From assembly GCA_001898225.1 (NCBI GenBank), contig MKTJ01000017.1, positions 182,860-246,859 on the forward strand: 64,000 bases of DNA, read 5' to 3'. Shown here in pieces: positions 35,644-44,066 of this stretch; the stretch's first letter is position 1; each line of letters opens with the position of its first letter. The stretch is from Chloroflexi bacterium 54-19. GTDB lineage: Bacteria > Chloroflexota > Chloroflexia > Chloroheliales > Chloroheliaceae. The position numbers were made by a program, and so were the translations under genes. Below the pieces are notes generated by a model that saw only the letters and a list, made by a program, of their open reading frames with translations, searched no databases and was not told the origin of the DNA.

Positions 35644-36057
35644 ATGACAAAGACTATTGAAAAACCTATTTTTATGATTGGCGAAAAAATTTATTATCAA
35701 AAGCTCGAACAGGATTTACTGCGCCTGAGACAGGCCAGCCGGACCCAGACAAATCCATATGTTGAGCAGGTGTGCGGGATTTACCAGGAATGGGAAGCTT
35801 TGCGGGAAACGGTCGAGCAACTCCTGGCGGCAGAATTCAATTCATGTCCGGCATATTTCGAGCAGTTCGGCAACCAGGGCGACCTCTTGAATCCATTGGC
35901 CGCCGACCACCGCATCCTGGCCGAGCTAATCATTCAAATTGAGGGTCACCTTGAAATCGCCCAGCATTCCGGCAAGAACCGTCTTGGCGCTTATAAAAAT
36001 TACCTGGAAGCGCTCGACCGGTTTAGCTCAGTTACGCTGGCCCATATCGGCAAGTAA
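35644..36057 (+). CDS. Helical protein of unknown function, faintly hemerythrin-like
   Basis: A 137-residue all-helical protein. The latter half reads 'ADHRILAELIIQIEGHLEIA' and ends 'LDRFSSVTLAHIGK'. The 'DH..L..L' and 'H' helix ends resemble the first two helices of a hemerythrin (HHE) domain, which normally continues into 'EE...P' after the final His; here a stop codon comes right after 'HIGK'. So it may be a shortened relative, or unrelated. A terminator follows. It converges with the M67 gene. Confidence 0.55.
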   Translation: MTKTIEKPIFMIGEKIYYQKLEQDLLRLRQASRTQTNPYVEQVCGIYQEWEALRETVEQLLAAEFNSCPAYFEQFGNQGDLLNPLAADHRILAELIIQIEGHLEIAQHSGKNRLGAYKNYLEALDRFSSVTLAHIGK

Positions 36058-36086
36058 GAAACCACCTGATTTTATGGCAAATTACT

Positions 36087-36118
36087 CCCTTCCCCGGCAC
36101 GGGGAAGGGTTTTTTTAT
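36087..36118 (+). terminator. Terminator shared by convergent genes
   Basis: A 9-bp perfect stem CCCTTCCCC..GGGGAAGGG is followed by seven Ts, 30 bases past the plus-strand stop at 36057. The T tract runs into the stop codon of the minus-strand M67 gene (36115). Confidence 0.85.
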
Positions 36119-36540
36119 TCTATAACCAGGTCTTCTTCGGTAATTTCGCCGGTCGCACCCCAGGGGTCGGCCTTGTGGATTTTGTAAGCGTGAATGACCG
36201 GGTTGGCCGGGTCGGTCAACGACACCAGCACGTAGAAACTGTCGGGATAGTAGGCCGTCCGTACATCGGTCGGCGAGGGGTAGGCCGGGGTATGGGTATG
36301 GCTGTGGTAAATCGCCACCAGTTCGAGGTCTTCCTCGTCTAGGGCTTCTTCCGCCGCCAGTTGTTCTTTGGGGTCAATCAGGTAGCGGATATACTTGTCC
36401 ACCGGTTCGACGTTGGTAGTCGGGAAGTGACGGCTCACAATCCCCTCCCGGCCTCCCAAAAGACCGCAGCCTTCGTCGGGGTAGTCCTGGCCCAGGTGTG
36501 CGAGCATCTCAGCGTATATGTTGGCCGGAATCTTTAGCAT
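36115..36540 (-). CDS. mec: M67 JAMM metallopeptidase, Mec+-like (CysO-cysteine hydrolase)
   Basis: A 141-residue zinc peptidase. The JAMM motif is complete: E23 in 'DEGCGLLGG', H79 and H81 in 'YHSHTHTPAYPSPTD', D92 at the end of that stretch. In Mycobacterium, Mec+ releases cysteine from the CysO-cysteine adduct. The gene follows cysM by a single base and lies with cysO and a carrier-activating enzyme, which fits that role exactly. Because the local CysO has an extra residue after Gly-Gly, this peptidase may also trim it; that second role is inference. The symbol is by analogy. Confidence 0.85.
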   Translation of the reverse strand: MLKIPANIYAEMLAHLGQDYPDEGCGLLGGREGIVSRHFPTTNVEPVDKYIRYLIDPKEQLAAEEALDEEDLELVAIYHSHTHTPAYPSPTDVRTAYYPDSFYVLVSLTDPANPVIHAYKIHKADPWGATGEITEEDLVIE

Positions 36541-36541
36541 A

Positions 36542-37495
36542 TTACCACCAGAGTTTCTGCTCCATTTCGTCTTCCAGGTCGTCCAGGCGCCTGGTAAAAA
36601 GCCCGGCGCTCAAATATTTCCAGCCGCCCTCGGCCAGCAGCACCACGATTTTACCGGACTTCCCGGCCTGACCCTGCTCTTTTGCCAGCCGGATAGCCCC
36701 GTAAACCGCCGCGCCACACGATACGCCGCAGAAAAGGCCACATTTTTCCAGCAAAGCCCGCTGGGCCAGCACCGATTGAGCGTTGGTCACGACAAATTTG
36801 CGATCGAGCCGCTCCAGCTCGATAATCGGCGGGACATAACCGCCTTCCAGGTTCCGCAACCCCTGGACCACCTCGCCCATCATCGGTTCGACCGCCACAA
36901 TATCAATCGCCGGGTTCTTTTCCTTGAAAAAGCGGCTGGCTCCCATGAGAGTGCCACCGGTCCCCAGCCCGGCCACATAGGCGGTCAGGTCGGGAATATC
37001 GCGGTAAATTTCCGGGGCAGTCCCTTTGTAGTGGGCTTCGGGGTTGGCCGGGTTGGCATACTGGAACAGCATCACGTACTTGGGGTCTTTCGCCATTTCT
37101 AAGGCCAGTTCAACCGAGCCGTTACTACCCTTGCTGCCGTCGCTCAGGATAACCGTCGCGCCGTAAAGTTCGAGCATCTGGCGGCGTTCGGCGGTAAAGC
37201 TGTCGGGCATTACGACCGTCACTTTATAGCCTTTCAGGCCGCCAATCATCGCCAGGGCGATACCGGTATTGCCGCTGCTCGGTTCGAGGATATGCTGGCC
37301 GCTGCCGGGCACCAGGCGACCATCGCGCTCGGCGGCTTCAATCATGGAGAGGGCTACCCGGTCCTTGACGCTGCCGGTAGGGTTTTGTCCTTCAAGCTTG
37401 GCGAAAATGCGGACGGTTTCAGGGAAGGGGCTTAGTTCGCTGATTTCCACCAGCGGGGTGTTGCCGATTAATTTTAAAATATTGGGGTAAAGCAT
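36542..37495 (-). CDS. cysM: Cysteine synthase of the CysM type (sulfur-carrier dependent)
   Basis: A 317-residue PLP enzyme. The PLP lysine is K44 in 'NPTGSVKDRVALSM', the substrate loop is 'EPSSGNTGIALAM', and the phosphate cup is 'GLGTGGTLMG'. The C-terminus 'GWKYLSAGLFTRRLDDLED' plus a terminal '...QKLWW' closely follows mycobacterial CysM, which uses O-phosphoserine and thiocarboxylated CysO rather than free sulphide. It lies between cysO and the M67 gene in one transcription unit. The CysM rather than CysK call rests on the tail and the neighbours. Confidence 0.88.
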   Translation of the reverse strand: MLYPNILKLIGNTPLVEISELSPFPETVRIFAKLEGQNPTGSVKDRVALSMIEAAERDGRLVPGSGQHILEPSSGNTGIALAMIGGLKGYKVTVVMPDSFTAERRQMLELYGATVILSDGSKGSNGSVELALEMAKDPKYVMLFQYANPANPEAHYKGTAPEIYRDIPDLTAYVAGLGTGGTLMGASRFFKEKNPAIDIVAVEPMMGEVVQGLRNLEGGYVPPIIELERLDRKFVVTNAQSVLAQRALLEKCGLFCGVSCGAAVYGAIRLAKEQGQAGKSGKIVVLLAEGGWKYLSAGLFTRRLDDLEDEMEQKLWW

Positions 37496-37583
37496 AAGAG
37501 TGAAGACCGGGCGGCCCGCCGTTTTTTCTGAGTGTTATCCAATGATTTTTCCCGGCTGGTAAAAGGCGGACCGCTCGCCCGTT

Positions 37584-37859
37584 CTATCTTCCTCCACTCA
37601 TCGCGGGCAGGATGACGATGGTATCGCTGGCCGCGACCGGTGTCACCAACCCCTGGATGAAGCGGACATCTTCATCGTTGAGGTAGATGTTGACGAAGCG
37701 GGCAATCTGGCCGTCTTCGGTCAAAAGCTGGTTCTTGATGGTCGGGAATTTGCGGTCCAGGGCGTCGAGGACTTCGCCGATGGTGTTGCCTTCTACGTCG
37801 ACTTGTTTGGCTCCGGCGGAGAGTTTGCGCAGGACCGGCGGTAATTTTACAGTACTCAC
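37584..37859 (-). CDS. cysO: MoaD/ThiS-like sulfur-carrier protein (CysO-like), C-terminus GGR
   Basis: A 91-residue beta-grasp protein: 'MSTVKLPPVLRKLSAGAKQV' begins it, with 'FVNIYLNDEDVRF' and 'DTIVILPAMSGGR' in the second half. In CysO, MoaD and ThiS the last two residues are Gly-Gly, and the terminal carboxylate becomes the thiocarboxylate. Here the reading frame ends Gly-Gly-Arg-stop, so a residue must be removed before sulfur loading. A JAMM peptidase is encoded in the same unit. The start is GTG at 37859 with GGAA upstream. The gene sits between the activating enzyme and cysM. Confidence 0.85.
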   Translation of the reverse strand: MSTVKLPPVLRKLSAGAKQVDVEGNTIGEVLDALDRKFPTIKNQLLTEDGQIARFVNIYLNDEDVRFIQGLVTPVAASDTIVILPAMSGGR

Positions 37860-37960
37860 TCTTGAAAAATTCCTTTCGATTCGATCCGGTTTAGAAACTT
37901 TCGCCCGCTACCATTCCCAGAGGTCCAGGCAAGCGGGCGAAAATCGCAAAATTCGTTAGG

Positions 37961-39148
37961 TTAATAAGTAATCCGGCAGGCCGGGATAAGCACGTCACCC
38001 CGTTTGTGCTGTTCGAGCAGGTCGTCAATGTCGGCGTGTTCGCCGCAAGCGACACAGTTCGGGTCGCGGCGCAACTTTAGCTCGGTAAACTCGGTCTGGA
38101 GGGCATCAAAGAGGAGGAACCGTCCCGCGAGGGTTTCCCCGATACCCAGGACCGTTTTGATGGTCTCGTTGGTCTGAAGTAGCCCGATAATACCCGGCAA
38201 AACGCCCAGCACGCCCGCTTCCGAGCAGTTCGGGGCCATGGCGGCTGGCGGCGGGTCGGGATAGATGCAGCGATAGCAGGGGCCTTCGTAAGGAATGAGC
38301 GTGGTTAGCTGGCCGTCAAACGAAAGGATGCTGGCGTGAATGACCGGCTTGCGATATTTCACGGCGAAGTCGTTGACGAGATAGCGGGTCTCGAAGTTGT
38401 CGGTGCCGTCCACGACGATGTCGTAGTTAGGCAGGATGTCTTCGATGTTGTCGGCGGTCAGGCGTTCCTTGTAGACGTTCACCTTTACATCCGGGTTGAG
38501 GGCGGCGATAGCCTTGGCGGCGCTATCGGCTTTGTACTGGCCGACCCGGTCCATGGTGTGAATAATCTGGCGCTGGAGGTTGCTTTCCTCGACGAGGTCG
38601 TTGTCAATAATGCCCAGGGTGCCCACCCCGGCGGCGGCCAGGTAGAAGGCGTTCGGCGCACCGAGCCCACCGGCCCCGATTAACAGCACCTTGGAAGCAA
38701 GCAGTTTAAGTTGGCCTGCTTCACCCACTTCCGGCACCAGCACGTGGCGGCTGTAGCGTGACTGCTGCTCTTTGGTCAGCGATTGCGGTTTAACAGTTGG
38801 CAGCCCGGCGTTCTTCCAGGCCCCGTAACCACCTGCCACCGAAACCACGTCGGTATAGCCCATTTCTTGCAGGGTCTTGGCCGCGAAAGCGCTGCGGACC
38901 CCGCCCGCGCAATAGATTAAGACCGGGGTATTTTTGTCGGGGATGGCTTCTTCTACCCGGCTTTCCAGGAAGCCCCGCGGGATATGGGTCGCGCCCGGCA
39001 CATAACCATCATCCCATTCGTTTTTCTCGCGCACATCCAGCAAGCGGGCCTGGCGGTTTTGCTTTACGAAATCGGCGGCTTCTACCGGCTTGGTTTCGCG
39101 GATTTGCTCTTTGGTCTTTTTTAGCAGGTCGTTATATACCTGGGTCAT
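37961..39148 (-). CDS. Rhodanese-ThiF fusion, sulfur-carrier adenylyl/sulfurtransferase (MoeZ-like)
   Basis: A 395-residue fusion enzyme. Residues ~20-115 are a rhodanese domain with the loop 'YCAGGVRS' holding the active Cys. Residues ~130-385 are a ThiF/MoeB-type E1 domain: ATP-binding 'LLIGAGGLGAPNAFYLAAAG', 'DNDLVEESNLQRQ', and zinc pairs in 'GPCYRCIYP' and 'DPNCVACGEH'. It should adenylate the carrier and load sulfur. In mycobacterial MoeZ the rhodanese is C-terminal; here it is N-terminal. AAGGAG precedes the ATG. It is the first gene of the cysteine module. Confidence 0.88.
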   Translation of the reverse strand: MTQVYNDLLKKTKEQIRETKPVEAADFVKQNRQARLLDVREKNEWDDGYVPGATHIPRGFLESRVEEAIPDKNTPVLIYCAGGVRSAFAAKTLQEMGYTDVVSVAGGYGAWKNAGLPTVKPQSLTKEQQSRYSRHVLVPEVGEAGQLKLLASKVLLIGAGGLGAPNAFYLAAAGVGTLGIIDNDLVEESNLQRQIIHTMDRVGQYKADSAAKAIAALNPDVKVNVYKERLTADNIEDILPNYDIVVDGTDNFETRYLVNDFAVKYRKPVIHASILSFDGQLTTLIPYEGPCYRCIYPDPPPAAMAPNCSEAGVLGVLPGIIGLLQTNETIKTVLGIGETLAGRFLLFDALQTEFTELKLRRDPNCVACGEHADIDDLLEQHKRGDVLIPACRITY

Positions 39149-39343
39149 AATTTGCTCCTTAAGAGTTATTTTTTTTTGATAAAATCTGGCTTTTAATAAG
39201 GTACTTATTTATCCAAGTATGTATATTAAGTATGTCAGGATTGACCTTATGATTATAGTATCTGCGGCGGGCTTAGTCAAGGAACCGATATACACTGATA
39301 ACCGGTCGGATTTAATTGGCCCTAGTAGTAAGAGCCACGCAAA

Positions 39344-40231
39344 TTATATTACAGCCCGCTCTTTTGCGATACCGAAGAGTCGGACCCGCAATTTATCAAA
39401 AAGGCCGGTCGGCAACCATTTTGCCATTAAAGGTAACAGTCTCGAAAGGGGCCCGACCGGGTAGCGGTTGCGGGGCCGGTGGGCGTTCAAAACTTTGAAG
39501 ACCGTTTCCGCCATGACCTCCGGGCCGACACCCCTTTCCTCGCGTTTGTGAAAGGCTTTTACAAAAGAACGGTAAGCGTTGCCATAAAGTTTAACCGCAT
39601 CCGGCGAGAATCTTTTTAGCATTTCTTCACTATCGGTTTCCAGTTTTTTGGTCGCCGGGGTCTTGATACTGCCGGGCGCTACCAGCACTACCGGGATTTT
39701 CCAGGGGCGTAACTCCATCCGCAGGGCGTCGTTTAGCGATTCAAGCGCATACTTGGAGGAACACAACGGCCCGCCAAAGGGCAGGGTTATTTTCCCGCCG
39801 ACCGAACCGACATTGATAATACGCCCTTTTCCGGCCCGGATGAGGGGCAAAAACGCCTGAATAACGGCCACCTGCCCGATTACATTGACCTCGTATTGTT
39901 TTCTAAGCTCGTCCAGCGGTACACATTCGACCGGAGCCGTGACCCCGATCCCCGCGTTATTGACCAGCCCAACCAGTTTCAGGCCGGTTTCGTCGAGCTG
40001 TTTGGAGATTTCCCGGCAAGCGGAAGTTATACTTTCAAGGTCCGTGACATCTAAAATGACCGGTTTCAGGCGTTCCGACCCCTGCGTTTTCAGGGCCTGG
40101 GCGTCGGTTTCCTTGCGTACCGCCGCGAAGACGGTATACCCGGCCCGGTCGAGCCGTAAAGCGCAAGCCCGGCCCATCCCGGAAGAAGTTCCTGTAACGA
40201 GTATCGCGCCTTTTTCATTTGAACTTTTCAT
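39344..40231 (-). CDS. Classical-type short-chain dehydrogenase lacking the catalytic Tyr
   Basis: A 295-residue SDR. The cofactor motif is 'VTGTSSGMGRACALRL' and 'VNNAGIG' follows; the catalytic Ser lies in 'IINVGSVGGK'. The usual Y-x-x-x-K reads 'GGPLCSSKYALESL', with Leu at 156 where Tyr is expected and K160 intact. The neighbouring residue is Y161. The codon is TTG, so one change could not give Tyr. It may be inactive, use another residue, or have a binding role. It overlaps the TetR gene by four bases and is co-transcribed with it. Confidence 0.85.
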   Translation of the reverse strand: MKSSNEKGAILVTGTSSGMGRACALRLDRAGYTVFAAVRKETDAQALKTQGSERLKPVILDVTDLESITSACREISKQLDETGLKLVGLVNNAGIGVTAPVECVPLDELRKQYEVNVIGQVAVIQAFLPLIRAGKGRIINVGSVGGKITLPFGGPLCSSKYALESLNDALRMELRPWKIPVVLVAPGSIKTPATKKLETDSEEMLKRFSPDAVKLYGNAYRSFVKAFHKREERGVGPEVMAETVFKVLNAHRPRNRYPVGPLSRLLPLMAKWLPTGLFDKLRVRLFGIAKERAVI

Positions 40232-40902
40232 TGTAAATCTCCTATTTTAAAAATTTCGGGGGTAATAATTTGCCGGAAATTTGTCACGATAGAATTTATT
40301 ACCTCGGAGGATGGCATCTGGGGAAAATTGTTTCCCAGGAAAAGACCGTCAAAGAGGGCGTAAGTCAGCAAAGTTCCCAGGAGCATGCGGCCCGTAACTT
40401 CCAAATCGAGATCCTTTTTAACCAGCCCACCGGTTTGGCCTTCCGCCAGCAAGGTTTGTAGATAATTGAGGGCCTGTTCCGGTACAGTTTTGCGGAAAAG
40501 AGGCCCTAGCCGGGGAAAACGCGGCGACTCGGCCACGATTATCCGAATAACCGCCAGGTAATCGGGCTGCAACATCGTGGTTAATATTTCCCGGACAACT
40601 TTTTCCAGCAGCGCCTCAAGCTCCTGTGAGTTCGAGGGTGGCGCGGTCTGTCCGAATAGCCCCTGAAAATGAGGACCTTCAAGGGTGAGGGAGCGTAAAA
40701 CATCCTCGAATAGTTCCTCTTTGCTCGGATAATAGCGATAAAGAGTTTCTTTGGAGGCAATCCCCGCCGCCGCCATGATGGCGTCCGTGCTGGTAGCCAT
40801 GAACCCATTTTCCAGAAAAAGCACGCGGGCCGCCTCTCGGATTTGGGTTTTTTTCTTTTCGGCCCGGCTAATCCCGGTCAGGTCTTTCCCAGTCAAATTC
40901 AT
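40228..40902 (-). CDS. TetR/AcrR family regulator
   Basis: A 224-residue regulator. The N-terminal helix-turn-helix reads 'REAARVLFLENGFMATSTDA' and 'AGIASKETLYRYYPSKEELF', standard for TetR. The C-terminal ligand domain matches the TetR_C groups ('LEKVVREILTTMLQPDYLAV'). It overlaps the downstream SDR start by four bases (ATGA), so they form one unit. A perfect 9-bp inverted repeat lies 19 bases before its ATG, suggesting autorepression. Confidence 0.9.
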   Translation of the reverse strand: MNLTGKDLTGISRAEKKKTQIREAARVLFLENGFMATSTDAIMAAAGIASKETLYRYYPSKEELFEDVLRSLTLEGPHFQGLFGQTAPPSNSQELEALLEKVVREILTTMLQPDYLAVIRIIVAESPRFPRLGPLFRKTVPEQALNYLQTLLAEGQTGGLVKKDLDLEVTGRMLLGTLLTYALFDGLFLGNNFPQMPSSEVINSIVTNFRQIITPEIFKIGDLQ

Positions 40903-40920
40903 AACTCCTCTTTCTTTTAC

Positions 40921-40941
40921 CGTACCGTACTATACGGTACG
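40921..40941. promoter_or_regulatory. TetR-type operator
   Basis: CGTACCGTA, a 3-base spacer and TACGGTACG form a perfect inverted repeat immediately upstream of the TetR gene. The size and place fit a TetR operator. Confidence 0.75.
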
Positions 40942-41183
40942 ATTTTATCACAAAAAAGTGGTTTGTCAATATTCGAATAAATTGAATTGAAAAGGTGGTC
41001 AGCCAAGGGGAATTATTAAATCATTTCAAATTTTATCGCTTGCGCTCTCTTTAATTTGAGCGATGGCAACCGGCAATATTTTCTTCGATAGATTTGGGAT
41101 GTGGGGTTGTTTATTGAGATTCTCGGCCACAATTTATCTCCCTCTTAAAATTTGAAGGAGCTATATTCAGATTAAACCGGACT

Positions 41184-41207
41184 ACTAAACACCGAAAACT
41201 AAACACT
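41184..41207. repeat. Heptamer repeat overlapping the recJ stop codon
   Basis: ACTAAAC, ACCGAAA, ACTAAAC and ACT follow each other at seven-base spacing. The recJ stop (41199-41201) lies within the array. A related array is at 54193. Confidence 0.6.
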
Positions 41208-42974
41208 CGTCTTAAAATCAATAATTCGGAGTTGCAGCCGGGCCTGGCCCTGCCACTCGTCCTGCTCGATAGCGTAAACGAGGTCTACATAGCGAGTCTT
41301 TAGCAGTTCGTCGATGCGCGAGCCCTGCCGGAAGGCAATCGCCTCGACAATGCGGCCCCGGCTGGTGTCATAAAGTTTGAGCCGCACGTGCGCGCCGTCC
41401 GCCCCGACCGGTTTGACATCTTTCAGATAGGCCCGGTAGGTCACGTAGACCGGGGAAGGGTTCTCGCTGCCGAACGGTTCCAGGGTTGCGGCCTGGTCTA
41501 GGGCAGTTTCAATCTCATCGAGTTCGAGAGCCAGGTCAATTTTGAGTCGTGGGACCAGCGTTTCGGCCTGTAGTTTTTCGTCGGCCAGCTTTTGCAGCCG
41601 GGCTGTGAATTCGTCCAGTTTAGCCGTTTCGAGCGTGAAACCTGCCGCCTGTTTGTGGCCGCCGTGGCGCAACAGCAAGTCCTGGCACTCGCTGATAGCC
41701 TCGATAATATTGAAGCTCGCTACCGAGCGGGCCGAGCCTTTGCTGGTTTCGGGGCCGCGTTCGAGGACCAGCACCGGGCGGTTAAATTCCTCGCACAGGC
41801 GTCCCGCCACCAGCCCGACAATCCCGGCGGCCCAGCTTTCGCCGCTCAAGACCATGAGGTTGTTCTTTTCGTGGAGATTTTCCCGAAAGACCTGCTGGCG
41901 GGCTTCTTCCAGCACCAGGGCCAATTTTTGCTGGCGTTCTTTGTTCTTCTGGCTCAGCTCGTTTGCCAGGGCGCGGGCCCGTTCCAGGTCGTCGGTCAGG
42001 AGCAGTTCGTAAGCAATAATGGCGTCGTCAATCCGGCCCGCCGCGTTGATGCGCGGCCCCAACCCGAAACCAATCGAGCCAGTATCGAGCTTGCCCGGTT
42101 TCAGCCCGGCAGCCTCTATCAGCGCCACGATACCGGGCCGCCTGGTGCGGTTGAGCGCTTTTAGCCCGGCGGCAACCAGCACCCGGTTTTCCCCTCCAAG
42201 AGGAGCAATATCGCAGACCGTTCCCAGCGCCACCAGGTCAAGCAGGTCGCGGGGTTTCAGGCCGCTACCATCGGTCGGTTTGATACCCGCCTGGGCCAGG
42301 GCCCGCACCAGGTTAAAGGCCATTCCCACCCCGGCCATCCCCTTGTCGGGATATTCGCAACCGGGCTGGCGGGTGTTAAGAATGGCGAAGGCGGCGGGCA
42401 AGACTTCCGGCGGGCGGTGGTGGTCGGTGATAATAACGTCAAGGCCAAGCTTTCGAGCGTATTCCACTTCCGCCACGTTACTGATACCGCAGTCCACGGT
42501 TATGACCAGCCGCACGTCCTGGGCGACCAGGCGGTCCAGGGCCGGGGCGTTCAGGCCGTAACCTTCATCCACCCGGTGGGGGATGCGGGGCACCACGTTT
42601 ATCCCGGCGGCCCGGAAATATTGCACCAGCAGGGCGCAGGCCGTTACGCCATCCGCGTCGAAGTCGCCGTAGATGGCAATTTTCTCCCCGGCGGTTCGTG
42701 CAGCCTTGATGCGTTCGACCGCCTTACCCATGTCTTTTATCAGGAAAGGGTCGGCCAGCGTCGCGTAGGTCGCTTTGAAAAAATATTCGATTTGAGCGGG
42801 GGTAGTCAGTTGGCGGTTGTAGAGCAGTTGAGCGGCCAGGCGTGAATAACCCGCCGAGGCCAGTTCCTCCAAAAAGTCAGCCGGGGCGGCGGGCTGGACT
42901 TGCCACACGCGCTCGACCCGTGAAGTTGTTGCTTTAGCGGGTGTTATCCCGGCTGGCGATTTGTCGGTGAGCAT
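41199..42974 (-). CDS. recJ: Single-stranded-DNA-specific exonuclease RecJ
   Basis: A 591-residue DHH-family 5'-3' exonuclease used in recombination and mismatch repair. Motifs in order: 'IAIYGDFDADGVTACALL', 'VITVDCGISN', the DHH motif 'IITDHHRPPE', 'ALGTVCDIAPLGGENR', 'GLGPRINAAGRIDDA', and in DHHA1 'RHGGHKQAAGFTL'. The C-terminal OB-type domain ends 'QARLQLRIIDFKTSV'. It starts 3 bp after the upstream membrane-protein gene and is probably co-transcribed. The final codons and stop lie in a heptamer repeat. Confidence 0.94.
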   Translation of the reverse strand: MLTDKSPAGITPAKATTSRVERVWQVQPAAPADFLEELASAGYSRLAAQLLYNRQLTTPAQIEYFFKATYATLADPFLIKDMGKAVERIKAARTAGEKIAIYGDFDADGVTACALLVQYFRAAGINVVPRIPHRVDEGYGLNAPALDRLVAQDVRLVITVDCGISNVAEVEYARKLGLDVIITDHHRPPEVLPAAFAILNTRQPGCEYPDKGMAGVGMAFNLVRALAQAGIKPTDGSGLKPRDLLDLVALGTVCDIAPLGGENRVLVAAGLKALNRTRRPGIVALIEAAGLKPGKLDTGSIGFGLGPRINAAGRIDDAIIAYELLLTDDLERARALANELSQKNKERQQKLALVLEEARQQVFRENLHEKNNLMVLSGESWAAGIVGLVAGRLCEEFNRPVLVLERGPETSKGSARSVASFNIIEAISECQDLLLRHGGHKQAAGFTLETAKLDEFTARLQKLADEKLQAETLVPRLKIDLALELDEIETALDQAATLEPFGSENPSPVYVTYRAYLKDVKPVGADGAHVRLKLYDTSRGRIVEAIAFRQGSRIDELLKTRYVDLVYAIEQDEWQGQARLQLRIIDFKTSV

Positions 42975-42977
42975 GGG

Positions 42978-43700
42978 TTAAATCGGCATACCTATAAACT
43001 GGAAGATAAGGGCCGGGATAATTACCGCGATAATAGCCTTGTTGTAGCTAAGCCCGGTGCTGTAACGGACGCCAATCGTGTCCACCACAATCTGCCAGAC
43101 CAGCAGTAAAATCCGCAGGGCATAGCCGAAATCTCCCAGCGGCAGGAGGAAAATAAACGAAAAGATAGTGACTATCCGGCCAAACCCGGCCACCGCCGCT
43201 AACGATTTATAGCTAATCCGGGCTTCCCGGCGATACAGCAACCGGATAGTGTAAAAGATTGCGATGGAGAAAAAGAGCCAGCTCAGAAAGAATACAAAGT
43301 AGTTGATGGCAATTTCGACTATGCCGGGAACCGGGTGGAAATTGGGGTCGAGCAAGGTGTTGCGGGTATCCACATTTCGCCACAACTCATCAATCCGGCC
43401 CAGGGCATCCTTGAGACTTTCGTAGTAGGTATACACCTGGAAAAAGATAAAGACGGAAGCCGCCACGATAACGGCCAGGAAGGCCTGCATAATCGGCATA
43501 GTCGCGGCAATCCGGGGCATCGCTCTCATGGGCCGGACGACAGTCTCCAACAAATTTATCCATAAGGATTTGGGCTGTTGCAGGTCGTTGTCGCAGTTCT
43601 CGCAATTCTCTACGCCTAGGGGGTTAATCGCCCCGCAGTTCAAACACATAACCTTGTCACTGGAAACCTGGCGCAGGAAATGTTCGTAAACTCTACTCAT
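42978..43700 (-). CDS. Zinc-ribbon Yip1-like membrane protein
   Basis: A 240-residue protein with an N-terminal zinc ribbon, 'MCLNCGAINPLGVENCENC' (two CxxC pairs, residues ~18-36), and about five hydrophobic segments from residue 70 on, such as 'QAFLAVIVAASVFIFFQVY' and 'YFVFFLSWLFFSIAIFY'. The fold class looks like Yip1-related bacterial membrane proteins; the function is unknown. It lies 3 bp upstream of recJ on the same strand. Why a membrane protein is tied to recJ is not evident. Confidence 0.65.
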   Translation of the reverse strand: MSRVYEHFLRQVSSDKVMCLNCGAINPLGVENCENCDNDLQQPKSLWINLLETVVRPMRAMPRIAATMPIMQAFLAVIVAASVFIFFQVYTYYESLKDALGRIDELWRNVDTRNTLLDPNFHPVPGIVEIAINYFVFFLSWLFFSIAIFYTIRLLYRREARISYKSLAAVAGFGRIVTIFSFIFLLPLGDFGYALRILLLVWQIVVDTIGVRYSTGLSYNKAIIAVIIPALIFQFIGMPI

Positions 43701-44066
43701 AATTAATAATTACATACCTTCTTTTAGTGAAACCTTCTGGTGAAACGTGCTACGGCTATCGTAAGACGTTGGTTCAATTCAATCTCTCATCCAACTGGAA
43801 ATGCCGGATACCCCGAAAGGATTACTCAACCTTACTCCTTGAGCCAGCGCATTTTATAAAAATTTACGTTCCACGATTGCCGTTTAACGTTTTACACTTG
43901 CGGGGCAGGCTGAACTTACTCAAATTATACCACATTTCCCGGCCCTTTAACGGGATTGGCATAAGACGTGCAGTAAGCCTACCCACCACTAATTTGAATT
44001 TGGTTGTTGTAAGGAAAAGGCCATTTGCCAGCCTTTATTAGCTGTAAAAGAGAGGATGAAAAGCAG
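43701..44066. other. Gene-free region with heptamer-like repeat
   Basis: These 366 bp lie between the divergent zinc-ribbon membrane protein and HAD genes. They contain CGTTTAA-CGTTTTA at 43881-43894, part of the TTGAACG/TAAAACG repeat family. I see no conserved RNA or promoter with confidence. Confidence 0.55.
43881..43896. repeat. Short heptamer repeat (TAAAACG family)
   Basis: CGTTTAA and CGTTTTA, reverse complements of TTAAACG and TAAAACG. Same family as the arrays in the ilv-leu gaps. Confidence 0.45.
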
